Shown: piece after piece, positions 50,528 through 62,781 of the stretch
Layout: each line of letters starts with the position of its first letter
How positions within the stretch are numbered: position 1 is the first letter of the stretch
From: Branchiostoma floridae
Taxonomy: Eukaryota > Chordata > Leptocardii > Amphioxiformes > Branchiostomatidae
Reading direction: 5' to 3'
Length of the DNA: 64,000 nucleotides
NCBI RefSeq assembly: GCF_000003815.2
Contig: NC_049981.1
Span: 11,129,478-11,193,477, forward strand
Notes under the pieces: generated by a model
Databases searched by the model: none
What the model was told of the DNA's origin: nothing
What the model saw: only the letters and a program-made list of their open reading frames with translations
Position numbers and translations under genes: made by a program

Positions 50528-53164
50528 AAATTTTCATCACCGACCGGTTTCCCTGTGTCGATGACATTTAGATATAGGATCGCGGGAGTTCAACAGTTTA
50601 TGTACCTAGTGTGTCTTTTATGGAGTGCCTACTGAAATAGGCTTGTGTTTAAGTTGTTTGTTATACCTATCAACTCCTATGGAAGGTTCTAGACTTACAA
50701 ATCCATTAGTGCCGCTAGATACCCAACAGTTGCTCCAAATCTGAATCTAATTCAAGTGCTTGTAACGTTGACATTCTTGGCGGTCAATAAAAAAGACATA
50801 AACACAGAAAAATGCACGAACTGTTCCAAGTCCAGAAATTCTATCTCGGAAAAGCATCGCAAATTAACACTCTTACTATGTTCATATAACATTTAACGAT
50901 GTACAGTATTATCTTTGATATACATGATGACGATAGGATATATAGGATAGGATACCCACATGTACTATTTGTTAGTCTTCCACACGAATTAAAGGCGTCG
51001 TAAGCTTTCATCTCCCAAACATTATTCAAAAGAGGAGGAGTGTTTCTGATGAAAACCGCAATTTGTCTTTAACAAGATACAATATCGTAAAACCTTTGCC
51101 TGGTAACCAACCTTATTATAGCACCCGAGTCAAATTCCCCTAAACTTATCTCTGAACTTATACATCCTGTCAAGAGCGGAAATAACTGTATTATTGACAG
51201 GATCATTCCATACATATTGTAGACACTTTTGACAGGATTACGGAGTCCTGCCAGTAACAGATTTTTTTCACTATTCGGACAGCACTATCTTGTCAATCGT
51301 ACAAAATCTTCAGATATTGGCAGGAACGTTCCTGTAAATAGCCACTTCTGAGGAATAATGATGCTCAGATGCTGTAATAGGGTTGGTTAGCTCGTAAAAC
51401 GTTCCAATGTCGTGAAACGTTCCGCACTTCTGTCTTAGATCGTTCCTATCTGTGCTAAGAGCCCGACCCCTGTCTAACTCAGACAGCGTGGCGAAAGTGT
51501 CAGGTTAGCCCGGGGATAAGGTCCCAGTCACGGGTCACTTCAGGCCACTGTGCCTGTCTCTGGGATCTCGTCAAGTTCAATAACAAGGCCGCCGGGCGCT
51601 AAGCACATCTTGAACTTAAAAGCTGACGACATTTTGAACAAATCAGACGGAAAAATCGAATAAGACTTCCTTGGACTATTGAATTACGCTACCTTTCTTC
51701 AAATTACACACCTACTATTCCTGCAAAAAAACTAAACCCCACTGGACAATTTCATACCGAAATGCACTACACGACTGGAACTGATTTTACAGATAGAAGA
51801 AAAAGGAGAAAACGTGAAGTGCCATTCTATCCTTTTTGTATGCATATAATCGAACATACTTATGAAAGTCTTGTAGATATTGCAGATCAAGGTTACCTTC
51901 AGTACATATATAACGGTTATGGCCTCCTTCGGTCAATATTGACCATGGTAAGATCCTAACTATCTAATCTGGAAAGATGGAAGGATGCCTACAAAATCCT
52001 AATTGATATTAGCCCTTCAGCGTCGACTGTGGCTAAACAGTCCTATACAAGAATGACAGTCTCTGCCACACAGGGCACATCTGTAAGCTGATCATTTCCG
52101 TGAAAGGACAAGACCGAATAACCGTGTTCCTAATTTTATAACAATCTATGCCTAGCTTCTTGAGTTTTGCTTGTAATATCACAAATATATACGTACATAA
52201 TTACATATACACATACATCTATACATACAAATACTACCAAAACATTATCTTCTTGGCGAAGGTGATTATGATAATATTGGTATGCAAGCAATAAGGTTTC
52301 AATGTCATCTTTCAAAGCGATATCCCACAATGCACCTTTGTGACCGCCATTTTGACATTTACGACCAGCACGTGACGACTGCCAATGACAACAAATAAAC
52401 TGTCAGCCAACACTATCTCTTATCAAGTTCTCTTGGCCCCAAGGCTGTGCACTTCCAATTTCCTGTATTTAGTTTCCCGTTAATTTGACACTGACTCCGT
52501 GCCCAAGGCAACGCTTAAATCATGAGTGTCTAATATTTGGCAGTCAGTCAACGCAAGCCATATGGGGCCGCTTCAGGTGAATGTAATTTGTGAAGGGAGA
52601 GAAACTGTTGAGTGAATCTGTACTAGATGAATGTAACGTTGACTGTAACATTGAGCCCACATTTGTATCTCGATACTTTTTTCTGTGGATAGTATACGAA
52701 GTTTCAATGAACGAGACAGTGACCTCTTTCACTTCTCTATTTCGTAGGAGTCAAACATACTAGCAACAACAGCAAAACACAACAAAAAATTGACAGGTAG
52801 GAAACAAACATGAAGAAGGGAATAAAGGACGGATATGAGAATTTAAGAGTGAGAGAAGAAGGAGGAGAGGCAGGCAAGTAGGGATGATTTTTATCTGTAA
52901 ATAACATCATTGATATAGGGCCCTCTACATGCCAAAAAATTATGACGATCCTTCAACACCTCGTAAACAATTGCAATTTAAAACAAAATCTGCCCATGCA
53001 GTGTCAGAAAGCCGCTAGAAGGCCTAAACTTACAGTACGTCCTCTCTACCCCAAGAGGTATCTACCACTAAAAAAATCACGACCACTGAATTTCCAGAAT
53101 CACGAGATATCAAAATCGGAAGTTCCGCTGCAGTACCTTTGGAAGCCGCTAGAGGGCCATTAGT

Positions 53165-53328
53165 TTTCCCTACACCTAACCACCTACCAAATATCAAACG
53201 GACCCATTCACAGCTTCTAAGGTCATGCTATTGACACTGACAGACAGATACGCACACAGAGACAGCGAGAGAGAAAGAGAGAGAGAGAGAGATACAGGCT
53301 GAAAGCATAACCTTCTTGGCGAAGGTAA
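53165..53328 (-). repeat. Dispersed hairpin-ended repeat, copy 3
   Basis: TACACCTAACCACCTACCAA, CCCATTCACAGCTTCT, GACAGACAGA, a (GA)n run and a terminal ACCTTCTTGGCGAAGGT follow in the same order as 9030-9199. Confidence 0.65.
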
Positions 53329-54685
53329 TACATGTAATAAAGAAGGCAGTTTAGGCCTCTTCAACAGATTTGCACGTGAGTTCACGATTCTGCCATCTGA
53401 TGATTTATTCAGGCTCAACCGTGAGGGTGTCACGTTCGGATAAACAAAGACAGGGTCATCGCAGGGCAGCAGAAAAAGATCGTGAGATCCTTGAAGTTCT
53501 CCTTTGGTTGTTATGTTTGCGGCTGAAGACATCCGTCCTAGAGACCTAGTTACCATCGCGCATTACACATCAGAGAAGTGATGTACTAGAAGCGTGGGTA
53601 TCTGCAGGCGAGAGTCGGGACAGTCTGATGACCGGAGAATGTACCCCAAACGCTTCAATACATCATACTAATGGTCTGGATATTAATGGTCTGGAATATT
53701 TGCCCTTTCCCGTGTATCTGTACGCGGGCTTCAACCGTAAACAATAAATGGTACCCCCAAAAGCCACCTCAGTGGCACCTGTTTCCACTCGATCCAACTA
53801 CGTCATGATCTTGTTTGTGATACTAGAATTCACTGTTGTTTAGGAACCTATCGTTAAACTATTTGACTCCACTAGAACTTGCAATGACAAGCCTAGATTA
53901 CTACGATCACAATTACTATCATCATCGCATCATCGCATTAAGATCACGCACTGTATTTGTATTGAATACCATATATGATCACTGGCCAGACCACCACCCG
54001 TTCGCTTCGACACAGCAGAAAAATCCGTGAAGAGTCATTGCGAACCCCTTGGCCTTGGTATAGCTCTATCTCCCACACAGACCCGAGAAACCCGAAACCA
54101 CCCACGGCACACAAGATTTATGTGGACTCGCGCAACTTCCGCGGAACTTGGTCGGAGTGTCAGTTCAAGTCTGCAAACAGCCTCGCTAGTTGATACTCCG
54201 TTCAAATCTTCACTCATCCTCTTTTGCTTCTCAAATTCGTTTGTTCTTCTACGGTTACACTCCTAGGAATCACGTATGACAATCCACTCTCGTCTGACAA
54301 GATAGGAGTGAGCTGTTTCTTCCGTCATCACTGAAGATCCCACACGTCCGCGAACCACGAAGCTGTCATTGGCGGGAGAGATTTATGGAGGATAGGACTT
54401 CAAAACCCTCTCGTCGTGTGTGCTGGTCTAGTTCATCTTCAGACATCAGTTCCTTTGCAGGGTAGCCAAAGATCTCTCAGGGCCCAAGCCGGCCGGCAGT
54501 CCGACTTAACGTCCGCCTAATTTCTATCACGTGTGTGTCGCATGTGAAGAAGAAGAAGAAGAAAAACTAGGCCGGCTGCCAACGGACTCCGCTTGATCAA
54601 GACGTCGGGCCAAGTGTGCGTTTGTGTCCCCAACACTTCCTGCTGAAGTTCTCGTGGTTTGGGCTGGTGCCCAGTTGGCAAAGTT

Positions 54686-54797
54686 ATGGCGAGGTTCTGC
54701 AGCAAGTGGCTGATTTGGCTGATCCTGGAGACTTGTAGGGCTCAACACTACTATCCCTACAACAGCCCTACCTACAACTACGATTCCGACAGTCGAT
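54686..54797 (+). CDS. First coding exon of an unidentified secreted/membrane protein
   Basis: ATG at 54686 (GTTATGG context) opens a typical signal peptide, MARFCSKWLIWLILETCRA, with a likely cut before QHYYPYNSPTYNYDSDSR, a Tyr/Asn/Ser-rich stretch. The exon ends at CGAT|GTAAGT, a near-ideal donor, in phase 1. The next exon was not found; it may lie in the gap at 55365-55563 or beyond. The family cannot be named from 37 residues. Confidence 0.55.
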
Positions 54798-55364
54798 GTA
54801 AGTACACATTCCTTCATGGTTACAGTAACTTCCATCCGACCGTACAAGACCCTAAACTCCAGCCTAAATATAGTATTGCTGAAGCTTATTTGTGACCGTG
54901 CAGTTTTCCCCGCTAGAATTATGCTCTGTTGCTGAAGGTCGTTGTTTCAAAGTTCATTTACGCGAAATGAAATCTTGAACCGTTGTAGTTAACGGTCATG
55001 TAAATTCACATAAGCAAACTGTGCCTTGTGGAAGCCAGGCTACCAAAGCAAAACGCGTTGCCACTATAAGACAAGAAATAAATCCTTCAACTAGTCTCGC
55101 CTGACAGGTTCAGTAAGCCTCGCCCAAATGACAATAACTCCGCCGACCACCCACAAAAAGTCCCCATCCCTTCTACTAAAAGAAATACAGCCTTCTCAGA
55201 CAACTTTCAAATGGCCCAAAGTATCTCCTTGGCTTATTTCCAAGCAGATACAAGGTCTGGTTCAGTTGTAAAAACTTATTTCTGAAGGCTTTTTGTACCA
55301 ATTTTAGTGGTCCACCTTTCTCTCCAAAACGATCGGAGAGGAAAACTTTACACTTCTACAGAAA

Positions 55365-55563
55365 NNNNNNNNNNNNNNNNNNNNNNNNNNNNNNNNNNNN
55401 NNNNNNNNNNNNNNNNNNNNNNNNNNNNNNNNNNNNNNNNNNNNNNNNNNNNNNNNNNNNNNNNNNNNNNNNNNNNNNNNNNNNNNNNNNNNNNNNNNNN
55501 NNNNNNNNNNNNNNNNNNNNNNNNNNNNNNNNNNNNNNNNNNNNNNNNNNNNNNNNNNNNNNN
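55365..55563. other. Assembly gap (199 N)
   Basis: Run of Ns between AGAAA and TGTGAAATACC; the non-round size suggests an estimated gap. A frame crossing it is meaningless. Confidence 1.
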
Positions 55564-58500
55564 TGTGAAATACCGCGACGGAGAGTGAAGTATGTGTATA
55601 TCAGCTCAATCTCCCCTGCCTCAGTGTCTACAATGATAGTGTATCCTTAGCTAGTATCTCATCCGTAACAGTTGGGAGGGCTGGTTTAAAACAAGCATGT
55701 GTTTCTTATCTCATAGAAAACCTGGTCCGTTAGACCATCACTTAAAACAAGGTTTGATTATAGGTTAACAAAGGAAAGAAAAAAACACAACTTAACCAAA
55801 CAATGATTGGCATCAGATCAACAATGATTGGAATCAGAACGACAATGATTGGCATCAGATCAACAACAATCAGATAGTCGTCGGAAAACGAAAATTGGCT
55901 TCACACTTAAAAATTCAGTACTTACAGAAAACAATGTGTGACGATGTGATGCGTGTGTATTAACTGATTATTGCTACCTTTAATCAGCAATATATGATAA
56001 CAGCTATACTTGTAGTGATGCAATTGCAAACGCAACGATCTCTTTGTTTGTATCTCACAGTATGTTCATTCGTGATCGTTTATCCGTGGCATATATCCGT
56101 TGGTTTTAGAAGCAGGATATTTAGGGATATAAAATCGATGGACGGTGGTTTCAAAGAAATATATCTAATGTATAAAATTGTGGAAAAAATCTTGCATTTT
56201 GACGTCGACTCGGTACCCTACATAGCCTGTTCCTAAAACAACGTCATTCCATACGGATAAGGGTGAACTAGCGATACGTTTTAAGTATACGTAGTATATC
56301 CTCTCTGAGGGATTTTTATCGCGTGAAAGAACGGACGCATTTGATGTTAGATTAATCCAAAATTGGATAATACGTCACTGTTGAGGCTTGTGATATAGCA
56401 AATTAACCGTGATGAACTTTGGGACGTAGTTATTACTTCTGGAAATCTCCATCAGGGACAGGGTCATCTGCAATTTGTATCCGAGACAATACAGCAGGAC
56501 ACGGGCCACAAATGAGTGTGATGTGTTGATCCTTTGCCAATGTTTTGACTACAACTTTTGTTAAAAGATTACACGGTACAGCATATAGCCGGGGTTCGTT
56601 ACATGCTTGATACTAGGTGTAAATCTTAGCGATAATCAGAACCATTGAAGTGTCGCTATTTGGGTTTTGAATGTCCTCGTTTATATATGGTATAGATGCC
56701 ACAAATCCAGGTAAACATCTTGTCAGGGATCGATGATAAAGTCCTGTTGCAGAGCCTAAGTTAGCTTTAAGCTACATTCGTTAGAGTAACAATGACTAGA
56801 TAGTTCTACTTCCCGGTGCTAGGTGGCGCTGCAGTGAGAAGAATATGGTCCCAAACGGGACTAAACTTGTACCCCCCCCCCTTCATTACGGTTCATGACT
56901 GTATTAGATGTTCTCAGACATCTATCCCACGTGTGCGTCCGTTATCCTCTCTGTCTGCGACCTTGGCCGTCTCTGCTAGACTACTACACAGTTGTTTCTC
57001 GTAACATTGCGATCCGCCACGGCTGATTTGTCAGTATTGTCAGTCCAAGAAACTGTCCTACACACAGCGTCCCCATGAAGCTGGTTTATAGGGACACCAT
57101 CCGGGTAAGTTTAAGATGTCACAGTACACACCGATCACTGACTCCACCAAAAGTCTTCTTTGGATCAGAAATAAGGTTCAAACAACAAATAACCTAATCT
57201 CTAAACACATGTGTGGCCTCAGCTTCTCGCTTTTCTTCTTTGCTACATTTCAAGTTATGCTTTTTGTTCATTGGACTCCTCTTCTTATGTTACGATTTGA
57301 AAGACGTACAATACGCCGCCAAAGGACGAACAAAAGAAGGCCAACGCCTCGTATGTGCTTGAAGGTTATTCAAGCCAATCTGACGGCCTTTGTCAAATTT
57401 TGATTTATCTAGCACATGAACTGTCAGAATAGGCGTTGTTTGCCCGTTGAGCTACCAATAGTGCTTTGTATTTCCAATCATGCAATGGGATACTTAGACT
57501 AACTTATTTAGAAGGGTCTACGGAGCCCTATCTAAAGCTGGCATGTCACTAAACCAGGCCGGGCATTCACAAAGTGGAGAAATTCGCCATCTTTTTATCA
57601 CTGCAAAAAAACATTGGTTTCTGATTCAGCGGCATCACTGCAATTTTCATGGCCGGCCAGTAAACCGCTCATCTGACGCAAATGTACCGCTCATCTGACA
57701 CAAATGTACCGCTCATCTGACACAAATTGGCGAAATTTCCTGGCGAAATTTGACCTCGGTCCAGTGATACTACCAGGCTAGCTATGGCCTGCTTGGACCA
57801 ATTCTTAGGGCCGGAACAAAACTCGCAGAACACCGGCAAACTCTCTCCCTGCATGACTCCTCCCCCGAAGTGCTTATCTCTTAAAGGTCCTCGGGAAGAC
57901 TAGCCTTGGCTGCCGAACAAATTCTCTGTTGGCCCCGGCTGATTTCCAGACACCCGCTTGAGACCTGGGATACTATGAATTGTCTCCGCGATGCCCATCC
58001 GGTTCTGATGGATATGTAAAAGAATTGCAACAGTGAGCAAGATCATGACAAGTCACCAGTTAGGGAACACTTTAAATTTTGTTTTCATCTGTTGCCAAGA
58101 ACTTCTGCTGCCGCAGCATGACCGTCTGCCAATGTTAATAACATAATCTGTTCCCGCAGGTTTGCAAATTAGATTTTGATAAGATGACGTTTGACAGAGA
58201 GTACCTCGGTGGTAATACATAGACTGACGTGTATTCACTGAGAAGGTTCGGGCGAACTGAGAGCCGGTCTGAATTAAAGTGGAAATGTCAGTTTTTTTCC
58301 TACGTTTTTAGAAGGTTATGGGTAAGGGTACTTAGACGAGAAACTTACGTTTAGTGCATGAAATTCCGAAAAAAACCCCACATATATAGATAACTAGTTA
58401 CATTAAGAAACAAATTGCAAGAAACTGTAAACATTAGATATATGCATGAAGTTTAAAAAAGCAACTGTTACAATTTGAGTGAGTGACAGCGAGCAACGAG

Positions 58501-59199
58501 GGATTGAGCAAGTGAGCGCGTGAATGAAGTGTGTGAGCAAGGAAACGAGTGAATAAGCATTTACTCCTACCATCTTCCAAGTTCACTCTGATGTGATTCA
58601 AATACGGCCATTTCCTAGCAACACAGAAAATACATACAAACCTTTTGGAAGATATGCCATTCAAACTATCTTAAGATTTGCTGATTTCTAATGGCATAGA
58701 CGTAAAAAATGTTATGACCTGTTTGGAGTAATACAAAGTGACATATATCTTAGAAGCGTTCTTGTTTTTCTAAAACTAAAGCCAATTTTCAGAGTGAAAC
58801 ACTGCCACTGTCTAACTCAAACCAGGCGCCAGTAGTCCATTCAGTGGTCTCATTTAGACGTACCATGCTCGCGGCCACTAACACTACCAGTCATATGTCT
58901 CTCGTTTAGAGATACAGGAAGTTACCATGTGGTTGCTCAGAACGATTACTGCAAGTGTAAATTCACGTCTACTAGCATTGTTTTCTCATAGCGTTATCAC
59001 CTCCAGTTTATGCTTATTCATCAAACAGCTGATTCGATAAGACACACATTTCAGGTCAGTAATTCTACCCGCCGTTTGAAGTGTATTGGGGTCAATGATC
59101 TCCAACAGGTTTTAGCCGCAGGTCGCAGGGGTGAGACGAAAGTTGTAATAGGTGACGAAAAGGTCAGCAGGTCTTGTGCGTGGAAAGACAAACACACGT
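55564..59199. other. Non-coding region, minor tandem repeats
   Basis: Three copies of a 24-bp unit CAACAATGATTGGCATCAGA near 55800-55868; three copies of a 22-bp unit ACCGCTCATCTGACACAAAT near 57663-57728; a degenerate GAGT tract near 58478-58555. A short ATG-to-GTAAGT segment at 57075-57104 could be a small exon, but its phase does not continue from 54797. Confidence 0.5.
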
Positions 59200-59880
59200 C
59201 TGGAGTATTACAGCGCGGTGTGGTATGGTGTACCGCATAAGAGCAGGGGGTTGGGAGGTTCGAATCATGGCTTAGCTGTTGGTGATTCTGATCTCCTATT
59301 TGTCACGCTAACGACAGGGGTTTAAAAAGAACGTGAAGTTAGGTGGTGGACACGTAGGTGCTGTCTAGGATCAGTGGGGTGCGAGTTCGAATTCTAATGC
59401 TCGAAGCTTCTGACACTGGGTCTCATATTTTCCATACTGGCCAAGTTGCATAGAATGTTTACGTCGTATAGGATCAAGGGATTGAGGGCTCGAATCCTGA
59501 CCTTGAGCTAAGGATGTTCTATGTTAGTCACTCTAACGTTAAGGGTTGGCTCTTGTAATAGAACGTTTACGTCGTGGTGTGACGTGGTGTCCTGTGGAGG
59601 ATCAGTGGGTTGAGGGTTCGAACCTATCATGGCTTACCTGTTGACGTTCTGATCTCATATATTTTGTCACGCAACCGGCAGGGGTTAACGTCCTGTAAAT
59701 GGAACGTTTATGCGATGTCCTGTGTAGTATTAGGGGATTGGGGTTCGAATCCTGGCTGTTGGTGTTCTGATCTTATCCTTGTCATGCTAGCGGCAGGTGG
59801 TGCAGTCTTGTAAATGGAGCGTTTAGATCGTGGTGTGACGTGGTGCCCTGTATAGGATCAGAGGGTTTCGGGTTCAACTT
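59200..59880. repeat. Tandem repeat with tRNA-like B-box in every unit
   Basis: About six units of ~115-130 bp. Each contains GGAACGTTTACGTCGTGGTG, GACGTGGTGTCCTGTGTAGG, ATCAGTGGGTTGAGGGTTCG, AATCCTGGCTTA and TGTTGGTGTTCTGATCTCAT-like blocks. The GGGTTCGAATCCTGG block matches a Pol III B-box/T-arm. Units begin near 59206, 59340, 59456, 59571, 59698 and 59812 and are diverged. Confidence 0.7.
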
Positions 59881-62646
59881 CAAGGAATGAGCGATGTATT
59901 CCATCTGTGACGCCACGCTGTGCAGATAGAACACGTGACTCGATGAGCAGCGGATCATAAGTTGCAGGAAGTCTATGGTGCCCCCCGTCAGAGGACCGGA
60001 TTTTGGACCGATTAGAAAAAGAACAGATTTTACCGGCAGGCCCTCACGTTTTACGGGATTTACATGTCGTAGCAAATAGCAAGACCAAAGTAGAGGGGAA
60101 TTGTACCACATTTCTACAGTCAAACTTTAAAAAAAAACAGAGGCAGTAAGTGTTATTTACACGAAGATAGGATTTTAAAACGCCAGTGGACGTTAGATGC
60201 TCCATCAAAGAAGTCCTTTGTAGCGAAATGGACCATTGTTTTGAGTATCACCCATTCACAAGTTTACACACTATTAGCGCCAGCTCGACCCGATACCTGT
60301 ACCTGAATTTTCTGTACCGGTAGGTGCATGATCTTTATTGTTCGTATGATGAAGAAAATACAAAATCATTGTGTATAAATTACATGGGTATGTAGGTCCA
60401 TCTTACAGCCAAGGCCTGTGAAACAATTTGATGTAGAAAGACCGATGGGTGGTAGGAAAGGGTACGGCAAAATTTACACCAGGTAACGGCAAGATATTCG
60501 GTTTGTCATGACCTGAGAGATTACGACAGACAAGGCAACGAGATTTCCAGGTTTTCACCATAATCCTGACTGAGGAACCTGTTCCAAGTGCTTTGAGGAA
60601 TTTACCCTGTAAGTAGGGTCGTGACCTGTTCAACGCTTTCAGCAATATGCATTTTTCCGACTATCCATGTTCGGACCGCGGATCCGGTTCCTTTTTGACG
60701 TCCTTTTAAGGTGTTTTTGTGGGACTTTCTACTAGTCAGTTTCTTTTGTCCAACCAAGGAAAACAAACCAGAAATCCCAACAACAACAAAACGCAAGAAA
60801 AGACGTCTAATCTCTGCTCGGAGGGCAACAATTTCCCAGTAATAAATATCCCCATATTACAAATAGTTCTTCCTTTTTGACATCTGAACTTTCTGGTGCT
60901 GGAAAATAGACAAAGACTGAGGAACATCAAAAGTGAAAACCTGACAAATAAAGCCTCCAGGATAGGGCGATTAAAGAACCTACGTGATCCGTTTAGCAGA
61001 GTGTCAAGTAAACGCAGTGAAAGATTTATGACCATGAAGCCTTGCGATCACCTCCCGACATGCTTTGTCGCGAAGGACCCGGATAACCCCTGCTGAGTGG
61101 TGTCACGGTGCCAATGACTCTATCACATGCCAGACCGTTTAGGGAACTATGCTATTAAGCTTGCCCTAACTTTGGCCGTTTTCTTGCACAACACATTAAC
61201 TAGCAGTTCTAGTACATGTACATGTAATACTAGTAACGTTAGGCTTATTGCAAATACTTGACCGAAGGCTATGTAACATAGACATGACACAATGACATTA
61301 AAGAATAACCTTACAGTAAACTGTATTCAAAGATATACATCAAACTAGTTTCGGTAGATTTGACTTCTTTTTGGTAGGCAGTGGGAGACACATTTTTTCA
61401 CTGACTCTATCAGAAATGGGTACCTTGATTTTGATAGAATGGTTTTCTGATGGTCAGGAATAGTGGGAAAATAAGAAATGTACTTCGGAAACGTTGGTAA
61501 AAATTGATTTCTTTTAACATATAAGATGAACAACTGGAAATGAAATGACATTCGTTTCTCACTAGCGCATTAGAGGGGCAGTATTTACAAAATCCTCTCT
61601 GCCAACACAGGTAGTTTCACATGTCACCAATTTCTAGACTTTGGGAACTAATTCTAATCTCACTGGTAGTGGAGCGATGCTCAAAGTTACCCAGTTGGAT
61701 ATCCGGAAAGCGCGCACTGGATATGCCTTATTGTTGTAACATGTAGGTGGTCTGTGGGAAAGCTTTTAAGCCTGTAATTGATATTCGAAAAGGGACGCGT
61801 CGACGGGGGATAGAAGATCAGAAATGGCACTTAGCCACCTTTCACACTAGTGTCTGGCTCGTGTTAGCCCAGACATACCATGGGACGAAGTGAAAAGATA
61901 TAATCACGATATGCCAAATTGATATTACACAGAATTCCACGGCCACACTGCGTGCTGTTGATACGATGATGTTTGCTAAATTGTTTAGCCTATCTATACA
62001 TAGCCATTGTGACAGAACTTGATGATGTAGTGATGCTGATGGTATCATCTAAAAGAGCCCTAATAGCTATATCAGAGGGAATGTGTTTGGTACACATTCC
62101 CTCTGATATAGCTTTTAGGACTCAACGCTGGGTTCAACTGTGCACAGAATAGTAACGATGCTTCTGAAATTGGCTCCCATGCATGCAGGCTCAAATCCCG
62201 ATGGTCTATTGCTTCGGATGCTTGATAGTGGCAACAGTTCTGGAGAATTCAGACCCTAAACTCGACCTAACTTTCAAATGATTTGAATAGATTTGCTAAT
62301 CATTTTCATATTTTGGAATGATTGATGCAAGAATGGTAAAAAATCAGTTATTGTAAAGCTTGTGATAATGACTCTAACTAGTTAGTTCTGTCCCCCTAAT
62401 CACTTATTGGCCTTCATACATATGCAGCTCTGTCTAATGTAAACATTGGGGGCGAAAGACAAAAATGTACCTTTAGCCATATCTGAACGGTTCCTTTTCT
62501 ATTACATCCTGACCTTAAGAAAGAGAAAAAATATAGTATTTACGTTTATAGTTCAAGTGAGGACAGCAAGGCCATAGGTAATACAACCCACAGCATCAGT
62601 CACCCAGTGTGGTAATGTACTCTCAATTAGCACGGTTTTGATCTAC
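59881..62646. other. Non-coding region
   Basis: No supported gene. An open minus-strand stretch at ~59890-60060 includes GPKSGPLTGGT, an IPT/TIG-like motif, but no splice frame could be established. A compact hairpin lies at 62056-62122. Confidence 0.45.
62056..62122. repeat. 31-bp-stem hairpin with 5-nt loop
   Basis: AGCCCTAATAGCTATATCAG...GGGAATGTGT, loop TTGGT, ACACATTCCCTCTGATATAG...CTTTTAGGACT. Two to three mismatches near the base. May be a tiny palindromic MITE or a hairpin RNA. Confidence 0.8.
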
Positions 62647-62781
62647 CTGTGGCATCTGCCTGGGCCTGGTTGAAATGTCCACAGCATGCAACCATTTCAT
62701 CTGTCGCATTTTCGACATGGTGCACCTTCCAGATCAGCTCTAGGTCAAACTTTCGAGGAGAACGCATCAGGACTATTATGA
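62647..62781 (-). CDS. Possible orphan internal exon, protein not recognised
   Basis: 135 bp between an acceptor (GATCCCTAG) and donor (CACAG|GTAGAT) on the minus strand. It reads (S)IIVLMRSPRKFDLELIWKVH then HVENATDEMVACCGHFNQAQ and ADAT(G). Composition is much more protein-like than surrounding frames. Phase 1 in (two bases complete a split codon), phase 1 out. The acceptor has a weak pyrimidine tract and no neighbouring exons were found, so this could be part of a gene extending beyond the window or chance. Confidence 0.35.

Larger units (their letters stand above)
49376..54685. other. Gene-poor region
   Basis: No supported exon. Contains a MITE (50345-50527), a hairpin-only repeat end (52247-52263), a dispersed-repeat copy (53165-53328) and unique sequence. 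54300-54685 is relatively GC-rich and is probably promoter sequence for the gene starting at 54686. Confidence 0.5.

Noticed and set aside
57075-57403. MKLVYRDTIR small exon and a 95-codon frame after it
   Set aside because: The small exon has a good donor but its phase does not join the exon at 54686-54797, and the following frame reads through the donor; too weak to call.
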